Assembly: GCA_902806575.1 (NCBI GenBank)
Contig: CADCXD010000018.1
Coordinates: 2,418,001-2,482,000 of the forward strand
Direction of reading: 5' to 3'
Length of the DNA: 64,000 bases
Source: Jackrogersella multiformis
Lineage: Eukaryota > Ascomycota > Sordariomycetes > Xylariales > Hypoxylaceae
The position numbers and the translations under genes were made by a program. Numbering within the stretch: the first letter of the stretch is position 1; every line of letters begins with the position of its first letter. Of this stretch, positions 22,143 to 32,438 are shown piece after piece. Under the pieces are notes generated by a model. The model ran no database searches and was not told the DNA's origin. It saw nothing but the letters and a program-made list of their open reading frames with translations.

Positions 22143-25100
22143 TCATGGATTGTAAAAAGTGCCATGACCTTGATGGGGTGAGTGGTTGTAAGGCGAAACC
22201 GAGCCTTGGTGACTCCCATACTGCTCGACAGGTTGCATACCGGTATTCGCGAGGTTATCGTAGCCAAACGACCCAGCAGGGTTCTGAATCCCTAGGGGAT
22301 TGAGATCAAGCTGAGGAAATGGCTCTAAGCCTTCTGGCTGAGACTGCAAGTGAATGTATGCATTTACAGATGGGTCATAAGACGGAACCGTGGTGACAGG
22401 CAGTGAATGGTACTGAGGTTGGTGAGGTTGAGGGTTGTTATAATTCGACGGTATCATCAAGTTAGAGTCTTGATTATGGGGCATCTCGGCATACTGCTGG
22501 GTCATCTGATGTTGGTAATAAGGATTCTGACGTGGTATGTGGGCTGAGCCGTAATTGGAGTCGCTCTGGGTATACTCCATTGGGACGTGATTCGACGCCG
22601 TAATGACGTTTGGTGAGTTAAACATTGGGTGTTCTTGTTTGACTAGAGGTACTGGGAAGTTGGGGCGTGGAGGGTCCTGAATTGGGCTGATGATTGTATC
22701 CGCATCTAGTTCTTTCCTTTCCACTACTTCCAACACAGGGAGGCTGATGTGCTCCATGTGCTTTGCTAAGTGAACCGTGAGTTTCTTCCAGGTTGGAAAC
22801 GTTTTGCGACAGAATCGGCAAGGCTCATCAGACGGCTTAGCTTGTGTCTCAACGTGGCACTCTTCTACTTTTAGCCACGTGCGGTCAACGCCACCAGCCT
22901 TCTTGATGGCGGCTTTGGTCTTGATCTTCGGTTCAGTATATTTGTGCTCGCGAACGAGATGTTGGAGGAAGTTGTCACGTCTATAGCATATATGTCGGCA
23001 TTCCTCCACGTCGCATCTCCACCACTCAAGGTGGCGGTGGCCTTCGTTTTCATGTCGAACCCAATCGGCTTTCCGTTTGAACATCTTAGGGTCGCGGCAT
23101 TTTTCCCAGGTGCACGTGAACGGCTGGACATCCTCATGGACATGCTTGGTCCAGTCGGAAGGCTTTTGGAACTTCTTGTTCGTAAAGCACAGCTGACACT
23201 CAAATTCCGCTGGGAGAGACATGGTCGGGGGCATAGGAATACCCGCAGGGAAACTTTCGGAGTTTATACCACCTTCAAGAGGTGTGGTGTCGCCGTCCGA
23301 AGAATCCGGTCGAGCTGATAAGGGATCGATACCTCGCTCGCCTCCTTTCCCATCTAGGGGAAGAGCTGATCCACCAAGTGCAAGGCACAAGGTTCCACTC
23401 GGGCATTCCCGTTGATTAACTTGGTTTAGATGTTTGACCTTGGCACTTTGAAGCTGCTTGTAGCGCATGACCATCTGGTGTGCAATGCGATCAGCTAACC
23501 AACTATTATGGCTTGGAAACGCAGCATTCATATCTAGGACAAGGCTCCGGAAACCCGTGAAAGTCGGCTCAATGAATTTCATTCTGTTTGGCTCGGTCTT
23601 TACGTCCGCATCGTCAAACCCCTCATCTTCGTCATCATCATCGTCATCTGGTTCAGCTGCCGGCTGAGTTCTTGCTAGCGAAGCAACGGGCGGGCCGCCT
23701 TGTTTCTTCAACATCCCGATTAGATGTTCTGGGCTGGAACCCTTCGGAAGCTCCGTCTTGCTCCTCCTTCTCGTAAGAGCATTCTTAACGGGCGGTACGC
23801 TAAGAGATCCGAATGGACTCTTCGGGGAAGTTATTGATGTTGCGCTGATTGAACCACTTCGGGCGTGAGTAGTGCCGATAGAAGCGGCGCCAGTAGCGAT
23901 TCCAACTAAAGCAGTGTTCAAACTAGGTGTAGGTTTCTTAGTGATGCCACCAATTCCCCAGCTGGAAGTACGCGACGGCGGTGCCAGTGTATCTTTAGAT
24001 TCCCGCCGGCGATCTTGATCTTCAAAATCCTCTGGTGGTACATCGCTGGCATTGCTACCTTTACGCTTTAAGATTTGGCTACCACTAGGCTTCCGTACAA
24101 GGCTGGGAATCTTTTTCATGAAACTTGGCCGGCGAGAATGGCCGCTAATAGACAACTTTTTTAAGAAGTTGCCGCTGACAATTCCATCCATGTCCATGAT
24201 ACTAGGAAAACTCCTCCGACGAGTCCCCCAAGTAGCTGCCCTTGACACGATTGACTCGTTGTCTTGGCATTGTCGATTGAACTTTTCGATAGCAGCTTGT
24301 GACGTCGCCGGCTGGTAGTAGGAACTGGACTGGATAGCGTGGATAGCTGGTGCATCTCCCCAAGTTGAGAGTTGTCGCATTATATCAAAGTCAGTCTGCG
24401 TGAGAGGACCGCCTGGCCCATCCATATTGAGGTATGTCTGCCCAGGAATATGCCTGTTCTCAGTTGTATCCCCTAAAGGGATTTCACCGTCAGGTATATT
24501 ATCATCTTCCGAAGCTTGTCCGCCAGCAACCATGTTAGAAAAGCGATCCTGGCCACCAGGAAGGTTGTTAGAGTTGCCAGTTGACCGAGAAACCCACTCG
24601 AAAACTTCTTTGTTTTTCTCGTCACGTTCCCTGCGGGAGGCTTGCTGATTGGGGCTTGGAACCTCCTCGGAAGGGCGGTTTCCAGGAGCGAGACCCCGAT
24701 ACCCTGCAGTAGAGTGTGGCAACCAGTTACCTTGCGCATCCCGTAATACAGACTCTATGCTTTCATGAGTGGAGTCTCCAGCTAAATCACCAGCTAGGTT
24801 GGTTGAAATATGTTGTACAGTCCGAGGACTTTCAGCGCCCGCAATGAAGGACCTCTCAACGCCTTGTACTGGAGCGTCTTCATCCCGATTCCACATGGAA
24901 ACGGTCACACGGGGACTTTGCGCGGCCATGGCAAGCGTTGTCGGTGCAGGATCGTCACTCGAAAAACTCCCACCGTTGGTATCAGGCGTTAGCTGAGGTG
25001 CGGATTGGTTCGAATCAACAGAGTTTGTAGAAGGTCGAGCTTGTGTTGTGAAATACTGGGTTCCCTCTGAAGTCCTCAGGTCGGCATGGGCTTCTGCACT

Positions 25101-25574
25101 GCTGCTGAAGGCTGATGTCGAAGGTATACAAGGCGTCTGATGAGGGCTCAAAGGATACCTGGCATCTTTAGCACCATTATCTTCGCTCTGTGTATGATAA
25201 GCTATAGACTCTTGTGTATTGTCGAACTCTTCGAGGAATTGAGGCACTCCACTTTCGACGTCGTTGAAGTTTACCGAAAGGAATGCGTCGTCAAAGTCGC
25301 TACTACTGAAGTCACTCGACTGATAGATATCGATACTAGAGACAGAGTCTGCGGGGGTGTTGAAGTTGCCCGTAGGAGAGGCAGAGTTGCTTCGAACGTG
25401 GGAAGAATACGGCGACAGGAGATGAGACTCGACGGGTGTGACGGGTCCCTTCTGGTTGTGGTTATGGTTGTAATTGTAGTGGGCGTCGTGATGAGTTTGT
25501 TGCGCCCGATCCTTTAAGTGATCGCCAAGGTCGAGCGACGCGGGCGAGACTGTGTATCCCGCACTCATAGTCAT
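22143..25574 (-). CDS. Large C2H2 zinc-finger transcriptional regulator
   Basis: A single uninterrupted frame of 1143 residues. The first 780 residues are Ser/Pro/Thr/Asn/Gln-rich and probably disordered, with a His/Asn run near residue 35, basic clusters (RRRSKTELP) and an acidic run of Asp/Glu near residue 640. Between about 790 and 935 is a clustered Cys/His region: CQLCFTNKKF...H, then CTWEKCRDPKMF...H...H, CDVEECRHICY...H...H, and after a gap CRFCRKTFPTWKKLTVHLAKH. These are partly atypical C2H2 fingers as in several fungal regulators. The tail is Pro/Gln/Tyr-rich and may activate transcription. I do not recognise a named orthologue. The long spacers on both sides fit a regulated developmental or stress regulator, but that is inference. 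Confidence 0.85.
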   Translation of the reverse strand: MTMSAGYTVSPASLDLGDHLKDRAQQTHHDAHYNYNHNHNQKGPVTPVESHLLSPYSSHVRSNSASPTGNFNTPADSVSSIDIYQSSDFSSSDFDDAFLSVNFNDVESGVPQFLEEFDNTQESIAYHTQSEDNGAKDARYPLSPHQTPCIPSTSAFSSSAEAHADLRTSEGTQYFTTQARPSTNSVDSNQSAPQLTPDTNGGSFSSDDPAPTTLAMAAQSPRVTVSMWNRDEDAPVQGVERSFIAGAESPRTVQHISTNLAGDLAGDSTHESIESVLRDAQGNWLPHSTAGYRGLAPGNRPSEEVPSPNQQASRRERDEKNKEVFEWVSRSTGNSNNLPGGQDRFSNMVAGGQASEDDNIPDGEIPLGDTTENRHIPGQTYLNMDGPGGPLTQTDFDIMRQLSTWGDAPAIHAIQSSSYYQPATSQAAIEKFNRQCQDNESIVSRAATWGTRRRSFPSIMDMDGIVSGNFLKKLSISGHSRRPSFMKKIPSLVRKPSGSQILKRKGSNASDVPPEDFEDQDRRRESKDTLAPPSRTSSWGIGGITKKPTPSLNTALVGIATGAASIGTTHARSGSISATSITSPKSPFGSLSVPPVKNALTRRRSKTELPKGSSPEHLIGMLKKQGGPPVASLARTQPAAEPDDDDDDEDEGFDDADVKTEPNRMKFIEPTFTGFRSLVLDMNAAFPSHNSWLADRIAHQMVMRYKQLQSAKVKHLNQVNQRECPSGTLCLALGGSALPLDGKGGERGIDPLSARPDSSDGDTTPLEGGINSESFPAGIPMPPTMSLPAEFECQLCFTNKKFQKPSDWTKHVHEDVQPFTCTWEKCRDPKMFKRKADWVRHENEGHRHLEWWRCDVEECRHICYRRDNFLQHLVREHKYTEPKIKTKAAIKKAGGVDRTWLKVEECHVETQAKPSDEPCRFCRKTFPTWKKLTVHLAKHMEHISLPVLEVVERKELDADTIISPIQDPPRPNFPVPLVKQEHPMFNSPNVITASNHVPMEYTQSDSNYGSAHIPRQNPYYQHQMTQQYAEMPHNQDSNLMIPSNYNNPQPHQPQYHSLPVTTVPSYDPSVNAYIHLQSQPEGLEPFPQLDLNPLGIQNPAGSFGYDNLANTGMQPVEQYGSHQGSVSPYNHSPHQGHGTFYNP

Positions 25575-28500
25575 AGCTGGGGATAGGCAGGTGAGCCGAG
25601 GCTAGTATATGTTAAATAGATTTATAGCACTCGAACGGCGTGGTTCCCAGGAAAATGCCGTTAGAGAGGGACCATGTTCCTCCTATACGACCGAGCAGCG
25701 CGACAATTGGGATGTGAAACAAGTGAGAGCCTCGCGAGCTTAACGTAACCAGTGTCTTCACTGATCAACTCTCTTCGATTATACCACACGCCGACTAGCG
25801 ATATACAATTCAGGTATGATGTTGAAAATGACAGGTTTAGGTCTTGATTGAATATCAGAAGATGTTCAGAAATCAGAAGAGGATCTACCAGAGCCTTGAT
25901 GCTACGATACTGGGGAGGGTAGGCCTGTACCTTGACTGCAGCGGCGCTTAACGGAGTGGAGATGAACGGAACTCGGCGCGAAAATGGAAATACTCCCTAG
26001 GCTAGCGCGACCTATTCTGTCTGTCTGAGATAATCTGATCGAAACCTGTGCCTGTGCGGATTGTAAGAGGGGCCGTGCAAAGATAGACACAAGGGAGATA
26101 ATGACGGAACGGGCTGCGATTGAAGGCTCAAGAGGCTAGTATTTCTGTGGACGGGGGGGAGAGATGGTATTGAATTGGATAGTGAGCAAGGTAAGAGAAC
26201 CAAGAATGGGCAGTACACATGTAGCCATGTGTAGGCAAGGCAAGGCAAATTCGACAGAATCGATACATCGACGATAGGGCTCGCGGACTACTGCGGCTCC
26301 CCCCTCTTCCTCAAATGTACGTTTCGTTAATTTGATTGGGTCGCTGGCCATCATTTTGTCATCGCTAGACCACCAAGGCATTCTCCTCATTGGAAGACAG
26401 GGGTAGTAAGGCATTCTTTGCATCCTTCTCAGCCCCGAATGTCTAGGGTCCCCCCACTTTGTGAGCCCACTGCTCGGCCTGGTGAGATCGTAACTTGTAA
26501 GGCACTTCAGAAGTCAAAATGATGACACTTCCCGGGCCCGTTCTGCCATGAACACTTACATTTTATGGCGGTGCTCTGTGGCAGTGGCCAAGGTACACCG
26601 AGAGCTAGAACAGCCAATCGTCTCGAGATTCCGAACATGAGTATACCTATATCGCAGCCGTACGTTCAGAAGACGGGAGATGACTTATGATGATACCCCC
26701 CTCTCTGTTCCAGCCGCATAGCAGATTTAGACAAGCAAAACAAATAGATATTCTGCTTGTCTCGATTTTCTCATTGGGCGAGAAAGAGCCGGCAAATACT
26801 ACCGTACCACGAGCTAATGGAATGACTGGCTAGCTGAAGCAGGAATTTCCAGGAAACAACAAATCCAGCAAAAAGTGTATAGACCTATTACAATTCCTAT
26901 CCTCCTTGAAAAACATAGAAGAAATAAAAGATCTTATTTCGTAACGTGAACACTCATTCAGCATATAGGTATGATAGAGTTGCATGCATCGATTCCTGTC
27001 TCGATAACTTGCAGTAGCGTAGAATCCATGACGATCCATTAAGCGCAGCTTAGCCAGCACAGCCATGACTGCGGCGGCACAGCCAGGAATGTTGAAGATA
27101 AATGTGTAACTGGGTCAGGCAGAAATAACCACAAACTGGTGGACTAGGATATCGTACTTTAATCTGCAATCTGCAAAAGGCGAAATCGATGAATACAGCA
27201 GTAGGCAATCCAGAATCTGGAGCCTTGGATGGCCGGGACGTGGCTTGTATCGAATGTTAGAGACGGTGACAAAACCCACGATCTGTCTCAGGGAGAATTA
27301 GATCCAACTTGCAACCCAGGAAGCATATACATAAATTTGCAGGAGAACCAGGAAGGAAGCGGGATTAACCGCGGCTCCAGAAACGGGCTACTCTGACAGG
27401 CAGGTAGGTAGGCAAGTAAAGTACTCTCGCCAAGCACTGAATCGAGTCAGTTAAAGAACGGCACAGCGCCAATTCTGATTTTAACCGCGCAGTACAATGC
27501 AACATGGCCGGCTCGCTAAATAATAGGGACAGAAGAAAACCGCACAGCTCTATGGCTGCCACATCGATCAGCTGTTATTGTATGCGCGTTTCTCAGACTG
27601 ACAAACTAGGATCCTCGTCCAAAACGGATCGCGTGCGCCAAGCTTGGAAATACACTATTGCGAATATTGCTGTGCCGCACAATGTTGCATCATTAGAGTA
27701 TCAAAGTCGTCAGGATTTTGGTTAAAATCCAACAAGTTCCATGTTTTTTAAATGACGAAGGAGAAAGTAAAGCAAGAACCTCAGGACTCACGTGCCTGTC
27801 CAATCCTACGTAGGTAGTTTCCCCGGACCGGACCCCTCCATATCGGGGATAACTTAAATTTTAATACTATGGCCGTTGGTACCTACTTCCGCGAGGTTCC
27901 CGGTCGGTGCAGGTGCTATTACCAGGTATCTAGGAGGTAGGTATTAGCCAACGAATTATCACTATAAGTGGTATGAATATAGAGGTAACTAATAGTATGT
28001 CTGATCCCCTGAATGTTAATATTAGAAACCACCGTATTTATACTATTATGTGTTTTAGTAGGTACCTACTTTTGCTGATATCTATGGATTTCTCGTTCCT
28101 GTCATTAATCCTTTTACATACCTCTTTAGGTACCTAGAGGTATGTACACTACAGGTAAGTACCTAGTAAGAAAGGGAGCCCGACGGACAGCTGGCTAGGA
28201 TCTTCCCAGCTGTGAATATAGAGGTGGAGATGTTCTTAAAACCCCCGCAACATTATTCTGATATTTCCCGAGTTGTTCTACGTAATATGCAGCCCATTAT
28301 TAACATACTCATAATGTATAATCCTAGTTAAGTTATATACAAGATCAGCTTAACGACGATACTTCTAAATTTATATCGAAAACTATGTTCCAGGTTAGTT
28401 GCTCTTATTGTTTTATATGCAAGAAAAGTCGTTTCCTGCTGGTGCCATCCTGAATCCCAAGTTTGTTGACCTGCCATATTTTTAGCCAAATCCAGAAGAT

Positions 28501-28690
28501 CGCCTTCATCTACGACTGCATCGCGCTCGCTCAGTAATCCTCACGTCGCAAGAGTAGGTTGTATTCTCATTGTTCTATGTATGCCTTGGTAATTTGTCGC
28601 TGACCCCTGGGCTGGGGGCTCTCAAATCTGCCGCGCCGCAGGTCTCAGTAGCGATCCTCCTCGGAACCTGATTGTTGGGACGAGCCTCAT
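25575..28690. other. 3.1-kb intergenic region without recognisable gene
   Basis: This is upstream of the C2H2 regulator and of the DUF202 gene. Small frames only; none has a recognisable motif. CCTAGGTA-like motifs are dense at 27830-28170. Sequence close to 25600-26400 is probably a long leader or promoter of the regulator. Confidence 0.5.
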
Positions 28691-29082
28691 ATGCACCCCG
28701 TGTACCACAGAATATCATTGCTGACACTAGATTTCTCCCTCCCCATAGGTTGGTGGAGATTCGAGCTGCCCAACGCACCTTTGAAGGCGCATATATGCGA
28801 ACAGCTCTTTCACAATATAGCTTTGCTCTGATCATAATCAAGATCTTTACCTCCGAGTTCTACGCCATAGGCGCACTCTTCGCCGTCTACGGAACCACAG
28901 TATTGCTATGCGCCATATACCGTCGGCACCAAGGCAACAAGCAGTTTTTCACTACCTTGGACTACGATGGCGAAGTGAAGGATAAGTTCCGCACTAGCGG
29001 TAACAGCGTTCTGTTCCTCACGGCTTTAAGTATCGGGGCTTATATTGGCTTGCTCATCCTGACTTTGCAACTGGGGGCGTGA
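28691..29082 (+). CDS. DUF202 (YidH-like) small membrane protein, 5' end uncertain
   Basis: The well-supported part is 28749-29082, which carries RAAQRTFEGAYMRTALSQYS and three hydrophobic helices (FALIIIKIFT, GALFAVYGTTVLLCAIY, VLFLTALSIGAYIGLLILTL) characteristic of DUF202 proteins, small membrane proteins without a known biochemical role. The exon begins after CCCCATAG (28741-28748) and has no in-frame ATG before the match. A minimal model uses ATG at 28691, an 11-nt exon to 28701 and a 47-nt intron 28702-28748, giving 114 residues; an additional upstream exon is equally possible. The stop is TGA at 29080-29082. Confidence 0.62.
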
Positions 29083-30993
29083 AAAAGACGGTAAAGAGCC
29101 CACCAACAGCTCACTACTTCTAGCACGCTTCCGCGTCATACTAGCCATTATCTTTCAAATCGTATCCAGAGACAGACACCTAGTTGAACTTGATACGTTA
29201 TCTAGCAGTGTATGACTAGTAGCCTCTCGATGGTCCTGGTGGAACCGATACATACATACCTATAAGTAGAAATATTATCATGCAGAGATGTAGCCAGTGT
29301 TAATGTATAAGACTACTACTACCATAGTAGTACATGAAATACGGGCTAATAGTTTAAATGAAATTCTATTAACATGTAAGACATTCTCGGCACGGTGATG
29401 CCGAGGGGGGCTTGTTTTGCATCGCTGTGTAACTACTCTCTTCATCTTTTCTGAACTTATATTAACAGCATCAACATCCATACGGGCGACGCCCCTAGCC
29501 ACTTCAGCCAGCGAATATGTGTACTAGGTAGGTATATATCCAGGTACACACTCTTTGGGACGTTGGCAAATAAAATTGGAGTGTACCGAAACACCCATGT
29601 ACGCCTTAAATGACAGTCCATCAGGTCAGCATATAGTGACAAGTCCGGGACGCCCGGCGGAGCTTCCCAGCTGCTACCTACAAGAAGAGTTTGCTCCCTC
29701 CCTATCGAGTATAGACACGTCAGAGTAGGGGGGTCGAAAGCAGACTGACTTTCACCATTCAGAAACCCAAGACAATATAAGAGCACCAAAACCCTAGAAA
29801 CATTTTCCGTCGTCCAGTCAGACCCCTTTATAGCCCCAACCCATCGATATTTTTTTTCTTTTCAGTTACCAAAAGCCAGGGAAAGGGGTATTTGACCGAC
29901 AATAATAAGATTGTAAATTTGAGAAGTTGATGGGTACAAGATCTGCTACGACACACCACGAAAAGTAAAATCCTCAACGATCGCCTAACCTTGAGCGCCC
30001 ACCTTGTCTTTCAGAACTGTTTCCGATCCCAACTCGCATATTTATTTTGCCGGTCAGCCCGTCCCCCGGGCCGAAGAACTTCGGGCGGGAATGAGACGGG
30101 AAGCCGCATCGACCCTCGAATGTCCACCATCGGGAGTGCACATTGGTATCCAGTCGAACCAAAATTGTAGCTGCCGGCTCTCCACATCTCTTTGTTTACC
30201 CAAGCGAGAAAGTTTTGGTGCCTTGCTTGATTCCAGCCCATAGGAAACCCTTCATCCATGACATGTCTAATCTTCTTATCACTTGCCTACATTCGTACAT
30301 CGTGATTCATTTCCCCTCTCGATCAATTGACTAACCCGGGTGGGATTTGCGGGTTGGTGGGGGGTATGGAGGCCCTGCCCGAGGTCGATTGTGTCCGGCA
30401 GAGACAGCAGCGCTTTGGTGCTTGGCGAAATCCGATAGTGTGAAGTCCTCGTGGCCGATAATGCTACGCAATTTCCCTCCTCTCAATCGACTAAGCGATG
30501 CGTCTGCGACCGCTTCTTCAGCATGTCGAAGATTGTTATGTTGATTAGCCGATTGATACCTAACTAACGATAAGGATATGTCGTCCTAAAACTCGAGTTA
30601 TGAGGCTAATTTGACGCTGCGTCGTGAGTTCGCATGGTATATGTATTTTTTGTCGATCCCCCAGGCGTTTTCGAGTTTTCGAACGTGTCGCAGATCCCTC
30701 CTTGCGCTCGGGCAAATCGATTCCTCAGCCTTTTCCTTCCTTATGCTTTTTCCTTTCCTTGTTCTCCATGTATAGTCCGTTCCTTATTTTGTTTACTCTA
30801 TTATATCTCTAAAAACAAAACCGCCGAGTCATACACTAATGTATGAAAAGGGGAGAGTCGATACTTTTGGCTCTGGGAAGAACCGACCCTCTCCAGACCA
30901 CGGAAATCTCGAATGTTTTAGAGAACACGCAAAAGATGGCCACGGGTGAGATCTACTTATTCTCCACGCAAGGCCCCGTGACCAACTTCAACG
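29083..30993. other. Intergenic region without recognisable gene
   Basis: The stretch lies between the DUF202 stop and the 3' end of the Zn2Cys6 gene. Several 60-110-codon frames exist on both strands, but none shows motifs or splice-linked continuation. Confidence 0.5.
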
Positions 30994-32438
30994 TCATCTC
31001 CCGCCGTAGTACATGCCTCCTCCGGCTTGGGAAGGGTCCTCTCCCACAGTTGAGATATGTGCTTCCGATGTGTGATGTTCACGGTCTTCATACCACCCAC
31101 CATAGTCTTCGTTGGATCTGGAATATTGGTACGGCTGTTGCCACGCACTATATGTCGGATGCGGCAGGGCGACGGCGGAGAGAGATCCTTGTGTGCCCAG
31201 GCTTGCTTCTGTCAAAGAGTTGGTCGCAATCGGTGGTTGCACTCTATCGTACGGTCTTGCTGGTGAAGCAAATTGCCCGGGTTGATCGTCGCTATAGGAT
31301 ATTGATCTTGTTACCTGTGGATAGTGCTTCCATGTGTCATGGAGACGAGTGGTGGTATCTATTCTGTTTAGTCCAAGCGAAGTTGCTGGCCAGTCCGTCG
31401 ACAAGGACGCTGGCGGTTCATGAGAAGCGTAAGAGGACAGCTCTGGAGTCTCTAGCATGCCTTGGGGGAAGTTTGTCCACGCAGTGTGTGTACCGCCAGC
31501 CGCCTTCGCAGCGCTAACACTTGCGTCCGTCGACACCCAGCTGCTTGTCCCATGTTCGTAGCCGAACGCCCTGCCGCTAGATATATTTGGTGAAACTTTT
31601 TGGCCTCTTAGTAGATGCTTTATATTCACGGGTGTTGGGAGAGGCGTCTCGGACTACACCTACTTTTAGTTTCAGCGGAGTAAGTTTCGTCCTCTTCAGA
31701 TTCCATCGACTGCTGACCAACACTTGGCATCGACGGCATCGTGGCTAGCTGGTGGTAGGGTGGACTCGGTTGTGTTTCCACCTGATGCCCCGTCGGCATC
31801 GCTGGAGATGTCGAGAGTGACGCAAAGCCCGTTCCAACGGAGGTTCTTGTAATTTGTCTCTGCTCTGTCGTGGGCGGAGGCGGTTGATTTACTGCAAAGT
31901 AGGCGCATTCTATTTTGAGATTAATGCAACTCTCACATCGTCTTAGGACATCTGGTGTCTCTGGTTGTTTGCACCTGATTTTCCTTTTCCGGCAATGCTC
32001 TACACGAGACTACGCTTTAGTATTCGTGCGAACCCTTTTCAAGCTAGCTATTGCTTAGAGCGCGGCGACTACTTACTACATGCGATTGGTGTCCGATGAT
32101 AGCCAAGTCTATTTCTTCTCTTTTCGTTGGAAAGGCCTTGTGGCCCGAGATCGGCTTCGTTCGTCCCCTGTGGTCTCACGTTAGGGGTCGAGACGGATCT
32201 TTTTAGCTTGAATTCTTTAGACAGGGACTCTCGTCGCCAGGTGGGGAACATCTGGTTGCTCTGATCTAAGTGTTGGCAAAATGAGGGAAGCAGTGGGGAT
32301 GAAGGCGGTGCTAGGTTGGTTGCGAGTAACTCTTACCTCTAGGGTGGAAGTCGTCGGTATTAGATGGCTATCCATGTAGCCGGCTTGTGACGCCCCTAAC
32401 TCGGGGGCCTCTTGTGGCGGCGGGTACTGATAAGACAT
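30994..32438 (-). CDS. Zn2Cys6 (Gal4-type) transcription factor
   Basis: Four exons: 32337-32438, 32077-32260, 31664-31999, 30994-31595; 1224 nt, 407 residues; introns of 76, 77 and 68 nt. The DNA-binding motif spans the second intron: CKHCRKRKIRCKQPE...RCESCINLKIEC, i.e. C-x2-C-x6-C followed by C-x2-C-x6-C, binding two zinc ions. It is preceded by the conserved GYHRTPIAC lead, placing it with fungal regulators having HRTPIACxHCRxRKIRC. The following region is Pro/Ser/Thr/Gln-rich (PPPPTTEQRQ, PSPPYHQLATMPSMPS) and the C-terminus is Tyr/Gly/Ser-rich, ending GGGMYYGGR. No fungal-specific transcription factor middle domain is seen, in keeping with the short length. An alternative start 12 bases upstream (32450) would add four residues. 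The third acceptor (AAAAAG) is the least certain join. Confidence 0.8.

Noticed and set aside
30843..31517. 224-codon plus-strand frame
   Set aside because: It lies antisense to exon 4 of the Zn2Cys6 gene, whose exons join in frame to a proper zinc cluster.
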